Notes under the pieces: generated by a model | Told to the model about the DNA's origin: nothing | The model's input: the letters and a program-made list of their open reading frames with translations, nothing else | Database searches by the model: none | Made by a program: the position numbers and the translations under genes | Shown here: one piece after another, positions 1-12,387 of the stretch | Numbering within the stretch: the first letter of the stretch is position 1 | How the letters are laid out: the number at the start of each line of letters is the position of its first letter | Assembly (NCBI GenBank): GCA_026120185.1 | Contig: JANUWF010001942.1 | Location: 3,472,001-3,536,000, forward strand | Origin: Voacanga thouarsii | Taxonomy: Eukaryota > Streptophyta > Magnoliopsida > Gentianales > Apocynaceae | Reading direction: 5' to 3' | DNA length: 64,000 nucleotides

Positions 1-692
1 ATAGCTTCTTCTCCAATGGCCATGCTTTCCCCACCTTCCTTGGACGGATTTAGACATCTAGGGGTTGACAACCATTCAAAAATCCTTCAAGATATTCAGT
101 AAACAAGTAAGCCTTTTTAACTCTTCTTTTAAATTCTAGATTTATGTCTCTAGGATGATGTTGATAGAAGCTGGATTGTGGATAGGGTTTGAGTATATAT
201 TGTTGAAGTTGAAGCATGAATGTATGTATGAATATGAAGAAGATGGGATTTATGCATTGATGGATTATCTTGGTTGATTGTATGATGATTTGAGGTTTAA
301 TACATGTCTCCATGTCATAGGTAGTATTTGTGATGAAGTATGCTAGAGATTATGTCACATTTGGTGAATATGATTTATATTTATATTGGATTATTGAAGC
401 CATGATCATATTTATGCTAGTAGTGGTTAGATCATGTCTTGATAAATTTAGATCTATACTTATATGTATGATTTGGATGATTTGATGAATTGAAGGGTTG
501 TATATGTTCATGATTGTGGTTAGCCATAGAAGTATGATCATGATCTAGTTGTCCCTAAGCTAATTTTTATTTCATGAATAAAATATTTCATAATATGATT
601 TTGCTAGTAATTTCGAGAAAAACCCTAGGAGGGGTAGATTTGGATTATTATATATAATAAGGATATTTTAGTCAAATAAATAATAGCTTTTG

Positions 693-736
<44 letters not shown>

Positions 737-2360
737 AAATAATGAAATCAACTAAAACCTTTTATGGAAATAATCATAATTAGTAAAATATTTATTACTA
801 AAAATTTAATTATTATCTTTAATAAAAACTCATTAAAAATTTATTTATTATTTTTCAAGCAAGACTCATTAAATTTATTTTCAACTAATTTTAGTTATCA
901 ATTATTTTCTAACAACTAAATTATTAATAAATCATATTATTTTACCTAATACCACCTAGGACTCTTTATCAAGTAAACTCTAAATTTTTCTTAGCAAGAT
1001 TTAAACCATCAACTTATTAGTACTTGCTTCTCAAAACATTAATTATTTTAAATATCAAATTAGGCTTAGCTTATAAACCTATTTATTTATTTTTTGGCCT
1101 TAAAGCTTGGGACACTAGGATCATGGTGGTAGTGAGTTGAGTTGTTTTAAATTGAGAAAGTGGATTTTGGCTTGAGTTTGATTGTGGTTTGTATTGGCCC
1201 ATGCGGGGTTAGGTCAGCTGTTGGAGACCTTTTATTGTGAGCAAGGATCAGGTAAGCTCCTACATAAAACCTGATTGATGAAACATGTTTATTATGGCAA
1301 GCTAAATGTAGAGTGCATGGACACTTAGTTTTGCATGGGCAATTGAGGATTAACTTCTTTCCTATTTCAGACAAACAACTTATTTGAAAATTAATAAGCA
1401 GATTTATTCAATCTCAAAACTCTTTCCAAAACTAATTTTGATAAAGGCTTTGGGAACCCTTAATTGCCATTTTCATGTGGAACAGTGTTTTGTTCATTTT
1501 ATCCCAAGTGGGAAATGTCGTTGAGTACTCAATAAGGGTGGACTATTAGGACTAGTCTTTGAGGGGTTAGGGTAAGTCTCTCAGTAGGTGGCTATCTCTG
1601 AGAAGTGAGTCCTTCCCGGATAGGACGTCAGTCCAGTAGGTTGTGCTGGTCTGAGCTAGCAATATTCTCTTTCAGTTAAGTGACTGTGTGTTGCCGGAAT
1701 GGACACCCGGTTATTGTTTGGGTATAGAGAAGGAGGAGTATCTTGCCCAGTAGGCCGATCACCTACTTTTGTCAGTCTGCACAAAGTGTGGCATTTTGAC
1801 CGGCGGTATGCACAAAGTGTGGCATGCTGACCATGCGGTTATGGGGCCCAACGTGTGGTAACCCATGATCATTTCTTTTGAGTGGTTGATTTTATTTATT
1901 ATTTATGGTTGGAAAAGCTAAAACACCACTCTTGCTTTTGACTAATGTTTATTGCTTGCCAGTGATCTCTTATAAAGAATTTTATACTTTGCATTCACAA
2001 ACTGTTTTCTCCCGACACTTAAGCATACACGGACTTACTGAGATTTCTGTCTCACCACCATTTTTTACCATGATTTCAGGTCGATCCTGCTATGGGGATG
2101 AGTAGCTAGATATTGCCTGCTTTGGAATATTTTCTGATAATTTATTTTGTGTAATGTTTTGAGGAGATGAGAGTGGATAAATTTTATTATGGATTGTTGT
2201 TGGTATTCTTGGATTTATTTTTGGGATGTAATAAAATTTTAAATTCAAGTATCATTTTTATTCCGCTATTGTATTTGTGTAACCTAGTTATAAAGACTCC
2301 TTGTCCTTTGGACGGGACGACATCCTCGGCCCTATCGGGCCTAGGTAGCGGGGTGTTACA
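1..2360 (+). repeat. LTR (3' or solo) of chromovirus element H, 5' end outside window
   Basis: The stretch ends in GGGGTGTTACA after a GGACGGGACGACATCC block, the same ending as the LTRs of elements A and B further right. It contains the shared LTR core (palindrome TTGAGTACTCAA at 1521-1532, then a 'gggttagggtaagtctctcagtagg' type block near 1565-1590), so it is a Tekay-type Ty3/gypsy LTR, closest to the LTR of A but clearly diverged. No Met-tRNA primer site follows position 2360, so it is a 3' LTR or a solo LTR, not a 5' LTR. The AT-rich stretch at 600-1090 corresponds to the AT-rich centre of the A LTR. Short ORFs inside it are not genes. Confidence 0.75.
694..730. repeat. (TA)n microsatellite
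   Basis: About 18 uninterrupted TA dinucleotides inside the AT-rich centre of the H LTR. It is likely length-variable and prone to assembly error. Confidence 0.95.
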
Positions 2361-2432
2361 AAATGAAAGAAGGATCTATATATCTAATGGTGTAAATACA
2401 GAAGAATTAGATAGAGACCACATAAGAGCAAT

Positions 2433-2568
2433 GTATATGAAAGTGTACTACCAGGATGGGAGAATATATGAATTTCCCAAGAGATACATGTTTCATATAT
2501 GTATATGAAAGTGTACTATCAGGATGGGAGAATATATGAATTTCCCAAGAGATACATGTTTACATGTG
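2433..2568 (+). repeat. 68 bp tandem duplication
   Basis: Two adjacent near-identical units (2433-2500 and 2501-2568) start with GTATATGAAAGTGTACTA and differ at a few positions, mostly at the 3' end. They lie in the leader of G just before gag and look like a local slippage or unequal-exchange product. Confidence 0.85.
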
Positions 2569-2652
2569 TGAGATACATATTTTCATATGTATTGAAAATA
2601 TTGAGATGTATTTATTTGATGTTTCATGAAATAGATTGAAAGAGAAGAAGAT

Positions 2653-3615
2653 ATGCCACGAAAGGTTACTTGTGGTAGAGCAAGAGACCAAGCTAAAGAG
2701 TACGCGGTTGATACTAGAAGAAACACTATCCCCAGAATGGAAACACAACATCAAGGGAATGAAATGATGTAAGTATTACAAAACATCACAACAGTGCTTC
2801 AATATGTAACTGAAGCTCTAACCTGAAAAGAACAACATCCTAAAGAGGAAACGGACCGAGCTTTAAAGCGATTTCTAAAGTTTCACCCTCCTAAATTTTA
2901 TGGAAAACCATATCAAGAAGAGAAGGGTGAATTTTGGATAGAACAAATCGAGGATATTTTACTATCTTGGCCTATTTAGAATGGAGAAAGGTCCAATCTA
3001 CTACATTTACACTTCGAGAGCTAGTATGAGACTGGAGGGCTAGAAAGAAAAGGGCACGAGCACAAGAACAAAAGGGGTACACTTGGGAGGAATTTTTTGG
3101 TGAATTTAGAAAAGAATTTATGCCTCGTTGGGTAATTGAGAGGAAGGAAGAGGAATTTCAAAGTCCCAAGTAAGGAGAATTGACTATTGGAAAGTACACC
3201 ATTGACTTTATGCGACTTTCAAAATATTGCCCTTTTATTAGTACAAGCAGAGTATTATTGAACCTAATGATTTATAAAAGGATTACGACCTAAAATAAGG
3301 TGGACAATGATTACTATGGCTCTAACCAGTTATAATGCTGCCGTAGAAATGGCTTCTCGCCTAGAAAGAGAAGATCAAGAGTGAGCTAAACAAGAACAAA
3401 AAAGGGTAGCAAGACTCAACAATCAAATTACAGAGCAGTCCTTTACAGAGAAAGAACTGATTTCAAGAAAGATAAGGAATAAGAAATGTACATTTTGCCA
3501 TAAGAGAGGACACTTGTACGAAGATTGCCGAAGAAGACTCAATAAATGTCATATATGTGGAAGAAGAGAACATACAACCCCCGAATGTTGGAAGTGGATT
3601 AGTATGAAATTATGA
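2653..3615 (+). pseudogene. gag: gag pseudogene of element G
   Basis: Gag forms the cytoplasmic particle that packages retrotransposon RNA. An ATG at 2653 opens a basic N-terminus (MPRKVTCGRAR). The region then reads, with in-frame stops and frameshifts, as a retrotransposon gag domain: a 'RFLKFHPPKFYG' entry, a 'TWEEFFGEFRKEFMP' helix near 3080-3125 and 'YTIDFMRLSKYCP' near 3195-3235. Two CCHC zinc knuckles follow at about 3487-3592 (C-x2-C-x4-H-x4-C twice: CTFCHKRGHLYEDC and CHICGRREHTTPEC). Two knuckles in tandem are retained intact although upstream frames are broken. At least five stops or shifts make it non-functional. Confidence 0.8.
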
Positions 3616-3766
3616 TGCTCTTTTGAAAATTTTGGTTAAGGAACTCTGGAATCATTGTCCTATACAGACACAACGTATGAGACTAGAACAAAGAAACAAG
3701 AAAGTTGACTTTTGGAAGAAAAGTTTAATTTTGAAAATAAGCCCAATTTCGAGGATGAAATTTCTT
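3616..3766 (+). pseudogene. Remnant of pol C-terminus (chromodomain tail), element G
   Basis: Directly after the gag knuckles, 'LVKELWNH' and, in a shifted frame, 'TDTTYET' resemble the end of the chromodomain seen in A and B ('MVKIL.DHHGSQDATRE'). A 'NFEDEIS' tail corresponds to 'NFGTKFS' just before the polypurine tract of B. This is the only pol piece left, so a deletion of roughly 4 kb joined the gag end to the pol end near 3615. Confidence 0.55.
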
Positions 3767-3779
3767 AAACGAGAGGAGA
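3767..3779 (+). other. Polypurine tract of element G
   Basis: AAACGAGAGGAGA lies one base before the 3' LTR start (TGTAATATC at 3781), at the position of AAGGGGGAGAGGA in B and AAGGAGGGGAGGA in A. It would prime plus-strand DNA synthesis. Confidence 0.7.
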
Positions 3780-3780
3780 T

Positions 3781-6700
3781 TGTAATATCTCCCCTTTTTG
3801 TACTTTGACTAGCAACTACTGTGCATAGAATAAGAATTTGTATAAGTGACCAGAACAAGAAATTATTAGTGTAATATTATTAATGTTTTGGTGCATTAAA
3901 AATATTCAGGGACACAATTGAAAATTTGAGATTGTTCTACTCGTACTTTTATATTTCAAGTAATGACTACTTCGTATAGAATGAGAATTTGGGTATAAGC
4001 CCAGAACAAAAGTTGATCAGTGAAATGAGATGAATATTTTGCTATAATTTGAGTTTTTAGGACTATTGTCGTAGTTTTAACGCGATCGTAATTTTGATCG
4101 CAAATTGAGAAGAACTGAAAAGGAATTTGAGAATTTTGACTCCCACCATTGCGATCAGTAAAATGTGTAGATTCCATTGGTGGAATAAAAAGTTTCCTCG
4201 GTTAGAATATTTACTAACCCAAATTTTAGTTCATTCTTGAGAAAATTATAAAGAACTGTCAAAATTGCAACATGTGGCACCATGTGATTGGTGGACGGGA
4301 TATGTGTCAAAATATTAGTGGTTGCATGAAATATTTATGCATGAATTATATTACCTGAAGCTTACCAAATAAGCTTATGAAAATAATTAAGGAAAAGGTA
4401 GCAAATAAGAAAATTCCAAGTGTTAAAGCATTTAATGCCTATTTGACTTTGAGACCTAAATTGGTCACAAAATCAACCAAGAATGGTGGTCGAGGCTGTA
4501 TAAACTACCTGAAAATCGGACAACACAAGGTGAAAAAGAAATAAAAGAAAAAGAAGAGAAAAGGGAAGAAAAAGCTAGAGAAAATAGGAAGAAAAAGAAA
4601 AATGAGATAGAGAGTTTCTATAGAAGAAAGGAAGGAGTACTTAGGACATTTCAAGCTTGGAGAATTCAACCAATAAGGTAAAAAGCTATACTTTTTGAAT
4701 TAAAGTTGTAGAATAAATTACAAGGATTATTTTGGTGATAATTTTATGAGAACATTCATGTGAATTATGATTGGAAAATATCTATGTTTTGGGGCAGTTG
4801 TGTATGGCAGTGCATTTGGAGGCATGTATGCTGTGTTTTATATGATGTTTGAAGGTGTTTTGAAGATGGTTTAAAGAGTTGTTCATGGTTGCAAAGATGG
4901 ATGAAGGAAATAAGATAGCAAATGGTTTAATTGTTGAAGAAAATGAAATATTGTTATTCATGGCTGTTGATTTTATGTTGTTTAAAAGTGAAAGTATTTA
5001 GTTGCTTGTGCCTAAAAATCAAAGGATTATATGATGTTTAGGTGACAAATAAGGCATTAAAATGATTAGCAAGCATGTATGTTGTATGGGAAAGAAAAGA
5101 GAATTAATGGTACGAAGAAAAAGGAACAAACAGAAATTCTGTGTGTGTGATTTTTTAGCAGACTTGAAGAACCATTAAACTGAAGAAAAGGGCCAATTTT
5201 TCTGGAACCTAATGACTTGAAACTTGTAGCTAAATGTCTTAGAATCATTTTAAAACCAATTTGACATGATTTGGACTTGTAAATACCAAGGGCTGCCAGT
5301 TCAGTGATGGGATTAAGAAGCTGGGAGTTTATGATTAAAACTGAATGAAATGGCAAAGGAAATTGGTATTCCATGAGTTGGAAATTATAGATGAATATCT
5401 TGGGGACATTAATTGGACTTGAGAATCAAAAGTTGTGATAAACAAGTAAGGGTGCTAAGGTGCAAGAAATGCAGAACTTTAAAGATGATGAATTCATATA
5501 TTGTTTTCGTTAATGTTCATGGATGAATAAAAGATTTAAGAAGGATATATGAAAGTCTTATATATATGTTGGATGAAGGAATATGAAATGGATATATAAG
5601 TTGGATTAGCTCAAGGAATACATTTCTATGAGAATGGAGGAACAAGCAAAGTAGTAAGATCCCTTGTGAATGCACTTTGTTAGTGATGTATATTAACAGT
5701 GAACCATAGATGCTAAACAAGTTATGGGATGATTTTAATGTAGGTTGTTTACCCTAAAGACTTTGTGAGTAAATCGAGGACTATTTATATAGCTAAGCTG
5801 AAGGACATAAGGCGAGTCTCCTTGGATTTTAAAAAAATTAATGCTTGCTAGTGGATTTCATGCTCACTAAATAATGCTACGTGAACCTTTTGGTTTCTCT
5901 AATCAAACAAATGATTTATCTGAGGAAGAAATGGTATCATGCCATGCTAGGTTAACTGGAAGACGTGAATTTTCATAAAGGGAATTATTCATAATTAGTG
6001 TCTAATTTTCCTGAAGCCTTTCAATAATAAGGTTGATAGATCTTTGTGTTTTTTTGAGGAAAATGTGGCTTATTTGAACGAGAAATTATTGAGGACTTTA
6101 GGAAATAACCTTTTCTCCAAAGAATTTTGGATCAATTGAATTGTGAATATTTCCTAGATATAAATGTATATCTTTAAAGCTTTCTTCTCATCAATTATGA
6201 GGCATTATAATTATTTATTTGAGTAAGCATTAATATTCCTTTTTATGGTAAAGACCTAGGATCATGAGAATTCCTGGTTTATGGGAACCATAATTGGTTT
6301 TTAAATCTAAGGCATAGTAAATTATGAATCTCTTGACTTTACTTATTTTTCTAGAATTAGAATTTGGGATTTTTTGGATAAAATTTCTTTTGAAATTGGG
6401 TTTTCTTAAAACGATGAAAATACGATCGGAAAGGCATTTTTATGCGTGAGAAGGACTTTTGTCCTTTTTCGCTATGGTTTTGGAAAATGATCTTTTGGTA
6501 TGAGATCTGGTTTTTCAAAATGATATTCTGGCCCAGGAAAATATTTCATTGGTATTCCTTCGGGAATGGATATTTGTCTGGTTTTGTGAACCAGAGATAT
6601 TGGACTGGTATTATGAACTAGTGGAAACTCTGAGTACTCAGTAGGGGCTATGACCTTTGTACTAGCTCGCATTAGAGTTAGAAAACCCCAAGTAACCCGA

Positions 6701-7879
6701 TTCCAGTTATAGGGATTCATCCACTTTGGTATCTTATTGAATAAAAATGGTGATATTGTTCCTCCATTAATCAATAATTTTGATTTTTGGGAAGTATCAT
6801 CATCATCCAACAAGAAGGGTTTCAATTTTTTTAAATAAACAATTTGATGACTATTGATTCTAATAACTAATTGCAAAGTTGATTATTTGGACCTTTCAAT
6901 TATAGATGTGGATCTCGAACCTATGAATGGGGGGGGGTTGTCTTACTCCAAACAATGATATTGTCATACTGCAAATGGGGCGACATGACATTAGAATTAG
7001 TCGGTTCCCTAGCTAGCATTGTCCCAATGCATAAGCACCCATTAATTTGTTGATCTTGGGCAGGACACCCAGTTTGCGATCAACCCTTGTCAACCTCATG
7101 GTTAGGGGAGTTTGGAGTGGGGTCCCATAGTACCACAAGTAAAAAGAATTGATATAATTTAAGATAGGTTATGACGACAATCTTAGCACTCTGACAATGC
7201 ATAGTTGAGTGCTATAGGCTCGTTCCTTAGCACAACAAGACTGTGATATGTCGATGGCAAAGCCTTGTGTGTATTCCAAGCAGGTCGACCTTCTATTGAC
7301 AGGAAAGCTTGTATTTTTTTAAAATATGGGGCAATGATGTTGATAGAACTTGAATTTTCCAAATTTACTCGAGATATGGGCCATTGATCTTAACAAAGTT
7401 TAATTTTCCAAACGCACTTGAGATTTTAAATAGTTCTTAGAGAAGACTTTCTTCTAATGCGTTGTTGAGTTATTTTTAGTGGAAAGACCAAATGAACTCC
7501 TGCTGTTTATTTTTATTGGCAACCATGATAATTCCATACTCTGTCTTCTTTAAGAAAACACTAGCACACACAAGACTCATTGAGCCTTATGCTCACACGT
7601 GTATTATTTCTTTCTAAAAATTTTAGAGACCAGAGGCGCAACAAAAATGCAGTGGACTGCCAGAGGCTCATACTATATCTTGGACTTATTATGCTCTTGT
7701 GTATATGTATCAGAGAATGGACTTTACATATTTTCTTGTGTTTAATAAAAGAATTTTGGAAAAAATTTCGTTGTATATTAGATGAAGTTTGTTTTAAAGA
7801 ACTCTTATCTGTGCCACTGGACGGGGCGACATACCACAATAATGAAACATGCTGCACCATGAAAAAGTGAGGTGTTACA
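3781..7879 (+). repeat. 3' LTR of element G (about 4.1 kb)
   Basis: Starts TGTAATATCTCCC after the polypurine tract and ends GAGGTGTTACA. The shared chromovirus core is present as TGAGTACTCA at 6631-6640 followed by GTAGGGGCTATGACC and a TACTAGCTCGCAT block. Near the end is the family motif CTGGACGGGGCGACAT (about 7819). The sequence is otherwise strongly diverged from the other LTRs in the window. The 134-residue antisense ORF at 6472-6876 covers the conserved core and is not considered a gene. Confidence 0.7.
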
Positions 7880-9180
7880 GCCTATGAATCCGAACCGGGG
7901 TCAACTTTATACTGGAACCATGTTGGCGAAAATACTTGTTCAATCATAATTTGGTAACTTCTGCTTGGATTCCTTTTGGAATTAATTTGGGAATGAATTA
8001 GGACTCTTGTACACACTTTTTGGCAATCTAAACTCCTATAAATACAAGAGACTAGAAATCCCTAAACCACTTTTCACTCTATATAATTAGAAAACTCCTA
8101 GAGAGTCTCAAGAACACCAAGATCAAGAAGGATCAAGGAAAATTCTTGAGAAGAAGAGGAGGTTGATCAAGAAGGTTTTAAGAAAGAGAAAGAAGACTTG
8201 CTTTTGTCTATGAGTGATTTATTTTCTTTTTCTTTGTAATTTATTGACAATTTGAATTTAATATGTTTTAATTGTATATGAAGTTTGAACCCTAAGTTTA
8301 TGTTCTTGGATTTAATTTGTTTTGATTTAGTGATTCTAACTTTAAATATTTAATTACTTAAAATTTATTATTTTGTTGGGTTGATTGGTTCTTTTCTAAT
8401 TCACTCAAGAGAGATGTTAGGCAAGCGGTGCCAACAAATTAATTCAATAATTGTTATCTCTTAAATAACTCGAGCACGAGGTTAAGGTTAAAGACTTAAT
8501 AATCAAAAAGAGATTAATTTCACGTAGAGATAGGGTTTTTAATTTCTTTCGTAAGAAAAACTTTAGTGTTACCTAGAGATATATATGGACATTAGTTAAT
8601 TTGAGAGTTAAGATTATTATCTAGAGATAAGGTTATTGTTGCTTTCATAATTAAGTTGTTCTTAGTGCTTCTCAGATTTAATTAGGGAGGTAGAGATTAA
8701 TTTCACGTAGATTTAATTAGGGAGGTAGGAATTTCATAACTTGAGAGGGAGTGAATTTACCTTTTAACTCATATTGGTATTTGGATTGAGAATTAATTGG
8801 TTTAAGGGTATTTTCTTGATGTAGATTTGGGGATTTCTTCTTTACATGTCTTTTCTACTTATTTTTACTTCTTGATAATCCTTGTGACTTTTCTTTTGCA
8901 AACTTAATCTATTCTCTAGTATATTAGGTTAGTAGGCTTATTTATTTTATCTTATTTCTTTATTTTATTGGCTAAATGATAAAGATTAGGGTAATGTAAA
9001 GTGGGAGCCTAAGTACCTGTGGATTCAATACTTGTTATTTCCTATATTCTATGAGGGGTATACTTGCCCGTATGTGTGGTTTTAGTGGTTAGTATTTTTA
9101 ATTAAAATTTGATTGATTGTAACTCGTTGTTAATTTTTTCAACACTAAAAAACACGCGTCACTTGCTCCCAGAAGTTTGT
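7880..9180. other. Non-coding AT-rich repeat debris, possible LTR fragment
   Basis: No ORF or domain seen. A plant TATA-like box (CCTATAAATACAAGAG, about 8036-8051) is followed by a purine-rich leader and an AT-rich tract, the layout of an LTR with U3, R and U5. Near 8995-9020, 'GTGGGAGCCTAAGTACCTGTGGATTC' recalls the end of some Tat/Athila-type LTRs, but I see no terminal TG/CA pair, primer site or partner copy. The assignment as an LTR is inference. Confidence 0.35.
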
Positions 9181-10460
9181 AGAAAAGTATGAAAAATGAG
9201 CTTTGTTATTTTCACAGCCATTAGCATGGCCATGTAGGCCGTGCATGCGGCTGTGCATAGTTCAAATACATGGCTGTACGAGCTCGCTGTGCCACCATCA
9301 AAAGATTTTGGAAGTTAGGCATGCACAACCAGGCTGCATTCCCATGCATATTGTTCATGCAACACTCCTAAACGATTTAGCAAGTCCTAAATTGATCCAA
9401 TATTGCTTTAAACTTCCCGAATTCAATCAAAGATGATTTTAGAGGCTTTATATAAAGATGACATAATTCTTTTTGGAGAAATGTATCAAATGAGGCTAAG
9501 AAAGGAAGAGAAGGCAAAGAGGCAAGACACTTGAGATTGTGGGCTTCCTATGTATTATCTTTCAATCTTTCTCTTATTTTTTCTTGTTTTCAAGTTGTTT
9601 ATGTTTTAATTTCTTTTGTATTCAAACGATTGAGAATTTTATTCATATTTTAAGGCTATGTTTTGATGTTGGTTTTTAACACTTTGAGATTTATATATTG
9701 AAGAGTTTATCTTTGATAATTCTAAGTTTACCTCTTGAGTATTCATACAACTTTAGATTTCTCTTCTTATCCATTGTGTTGATTTTTCTAATGCTTTGGA
9801 TCCAACATAATTAAGTGACATGATTGTATTGCTAATATAATTCATCTTTTGATTAATTTTTCTAACTAGCAATTAACTTGTCTAAGTTTCAGCTCATGGC
9901 CTAGTTAAGTTAAGGAAATTGTATGATTCAAGTTTCACATAGTTTAAGTTCATTATTATATGGTATTTGATTTGGTGATGCCTTATATGTTTATCAACCC
10001 TATTTTTGATCTAAAGCACAGTTAATCTAATTAATCTCAATTTTAGTTAATCAAGCTGGCTTAGGTTAAGAATTATGATAGTATTAATTTGCTATGCTTA
10101 GCAGAATTAACCTAATTTTGTAAGGATAGAAATTTGTGGCACTCAACAAAATTCTAAAACCATTGCTCAAAGTAATCCAATTGATGAGAATTTTCTAAAT
10201 TGATATCATGACATGTGCCTAAAAACTTGGTAATTCATTTTTTCAATTTTGTTTCTTATTTTAATTCTTTGTTTCCTAATTTTGTGTAAGTTAGTTTTTA
10301 GAGAGTTTCTTAAAATGATTTCTCCCATGTTTTTGTAAATGCTTATAAATAACACATCATTAGAACTAGTTAGGTTAGGTGTTAACAAGAGGATTTTATG
10401 TGAATGAAGTGAGTAAGTTCTTCTTATTGAGCATACTTCTCATGTTCCTTAAGGGATTTT
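9181..10460. other. Non-coding repeat debris with GC-rich word cluster
   Basis: 9225-9300 holds several variants of a G+C-rich word (GCCATGTAGGCC, GCCGTGCATGCGGC, ACATGGCTGTACGAGC). A TATA-like box (TTTATATAAAG) follows at about 9439. The remaining kilobase is AT-rich without coding potential and resembles a U5/leader. It is probably a decayed LTR fragment, family unknown. The right edge meets the truncated integrase of Copia element E near 10461. Confidence 0.3.
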
Positions 10461-11579
10461 ATTACAGGAACTCAGTTTAGAATATAAACAACAGTTTCTA
10501 GTATGTACCCCCAAAACGATTTTGGTAAATCTGCAAAAACTATCATGGTTTGCATCTTGTCTAGAAAGGTTCGATTCATTCTCTCAGATATACCATTATG
10601 TTTAGGTATATATGATGGAGTCTATTGAGATAATATCCCATTATCTCTAAGATAACTTTGAAACTTTAGACTTAAGTATTCACCTCCTCGATCAGATCTT
10701 GGAGTTTTAATACTTTTGCTAAGCTGTTTTTGTACTTCATTTCTGAAGTCTTTGAACTTGTTAAAGGTCTCGGATTTGTATTTCATTAAATATAAATAGT
10801 CGTATCATGAATAATCATTAACAAAGGTGATGGAGTATTGATGTTGATATTGAGCCACATACATTAGTATGCAAAAGTTATAATAACTCTTTTGCCTTTT
10901 CCACTTTTCCAGAAAAGGGAGTTTTAGCCATTTTTCCAAGTAAACAAGATTCACATAAGCCATATGATTCATAATCAAATGGTCCTAAGTCACCAAGTTT
11001 GTGCAACTTAGAGATACAATTCTCATTTACATGTCCTAATTGACAATGCCATAAGTAAGATGAGATTGAGTTATCTTTTCTTTGTTTCTTGTTGTTTATG
11101 TTGAGAATTGGATCATTCATATCTAGAACATACAAACCATTTACCAAAGTTACAGTTCTATATTGAACACCATTTAATGAAAAAGAACAAACTTTTTTCA
11201 TATAAATTAAATGAAAACCATTTATGTCTAAATAAGCGACTGAGATATTGTTCTTAAGTAAAATAGGTACATAAAAACAGTTTATAAGTTCTAAGACTAA
11301 TCTAAAAGGTAAGTGTAGCTTAGTCCTTATAGCAAGTGCAGTAACCTTTGCTCCATTTGAAATACGTAGGTCCACATCGCCCTTCTCATGCCTTCTAGTA
11401 TCCTTTAGTCCCTACAAGTTATTACATGAATGAGATCCACATCCAGTTTCCAATAACCATATCTCATTTCTAAAGGCAATATTAATCTCAATCATAAATA
11501 TACTAGGAGTAGCAGTAGAAGTGCCCGCAAGCTTCTCTTTCTTTTCCTTTATATAGTCTCTAAGTAGGCTTTGCAGTTG
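10461..11579 (-). pseudogene. pol: Copia pol 5' part: protease, GAG-pre-integrase, integrase (element E, left copy)
   Basis: Minus-strand reading from 11579. A protease active-site region reads 'LLETGCGSHSCNNL' (about 11412-11460), where the catalytic Asp of D-T/S-G is replaced by Glu. A long GAG-pre-integrase ORF follows (11375-10878) with the HHCC-type pattern ending 'CESCLLGKMAKTPFSGK'. The integrase core continues to 10461 in broken frames and matches the second copy at 24180-24778 base by base with roughly one change in ten. It stops abruptly before the end of integrase. RT and RNase H of this copy are missing. Confidence 0.75.
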
Positions 11580-12387
11580 CACCTCCAATGGCCCATCTTG
11601 CCACAGTGAAGACATGGGCCTTTAGTAGTTGCCTCCTTTTTTTTTATGCCACATTTGGGCTTAGTAGGAGGCTTTTTCTTCTTCTTGGAGACTTTCTTCT
11701 TAGAAAAAGGAAGATTCTACTATCATAACTGCATTGGATTCCTTCTTCATGGAGGATTCCATAGCCTAGAGAAGATTGATCAGCTCAGGTATAGTGGACC
11801 TAATCTTGTTCATTTGGTAGTTTATCACAAATTAAGAAAAACTACAAAGTAATGATTGCAGAATTAAGTCAATACTTGTTGTCCATTACGAAACCAAAAG
11901 ACCCAAGCTTCTCAACTAAGCCCGACATCTTTAGCCCATGAGTGGCCCTAGAAGTACCGTCACCATTTTAGAACGGAATAGTTATTTTTAGATCTCATAT
12001 CTTTCCGGCATCAAACAGGTCTCGAAGATGTAACATAATCAAGTAAGCATTCGTATGCTTATGCTGTTTTTGCAATTCCGGGGTCATTGATGCCAACATC
12101 ACACAGGACATTGTGGCACTGTCCTCTTTATGCTTTTTGTAGACAACATGCTCATTAGTATGGGCTTCTTGAGGTGGTGGTGGGAAAAGAGGAGCATCTA
12201 GCAAGTAGAGCAACTTTTCTGACTTAAGAACAATTCTCAAATTTCTATACCAGTCTAGAAAGTTTGACTTAGTAAGTTTGTTTGTTTCTAAGATGCTACG
12301 TAAGCATGGGAATAGATTCATCTTCGAAGTATTTTTCCCTTCTAGTATTTTTCTATTGGAGCTTCCCTCATTCCTTTTATCGAACAC
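11580..12387 (-). pseudogene. gag: Copia gag pseudogene (element E, left copy)
   Basis: The minus-strand ORF 12387-11995 opens the protein. It contains 'LETNKLTKSNFLDWYRNLRIVLKSEKLLY' (split here only for reference; the LTxxNFLDWYRNLRIVL pattern is typical of the plant Copia gag N-terminal domain) and 'MLASMTPELQKQHKHTNAY'. Downstream the frame is broken several times. A degenerate CCHC knuckle is expected near 11590-11620, but its cysteines are lost. The 1.9 kb between this start and the primer site is leader. Confidence 0.75.

Larger units (their letters stand above)
2361..7879 (+). mobile_element. Gag-only chromovirus derivative G (5' part missing or outside window)
   Basis: Order seen: degenerate leader, gag with two zinc knuckles, a short remnant of the pol C-terminus, polypurine tract, and a 4.1 kb 3' LTR beginning TGTAATATC and ending GGTGTTACA. 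Protease, reverse transcriptase, RNase H and integrase are absent: the sequence passes from the gag knuckles to the last pol residues within tens of bases. The LTR at 1-2360 belongs to another family, so H probably lies inside or beside G. Many stops and frameshifts show that G is old. Confidence 0.7.

Noticed and set aside
6472..6876. 134-residue minus-strand ORF
   Set aside because: It lies over the conserved core of the G LTR, has no recognisable domain, and its counterparts in other LTRs are not open.
1..7879. H LTR (1-2360) and G LTR (3781-7879) as the two LTRs of one element
   Set aside because: Their sequences belong to different families, and no primer site follows position 2360.
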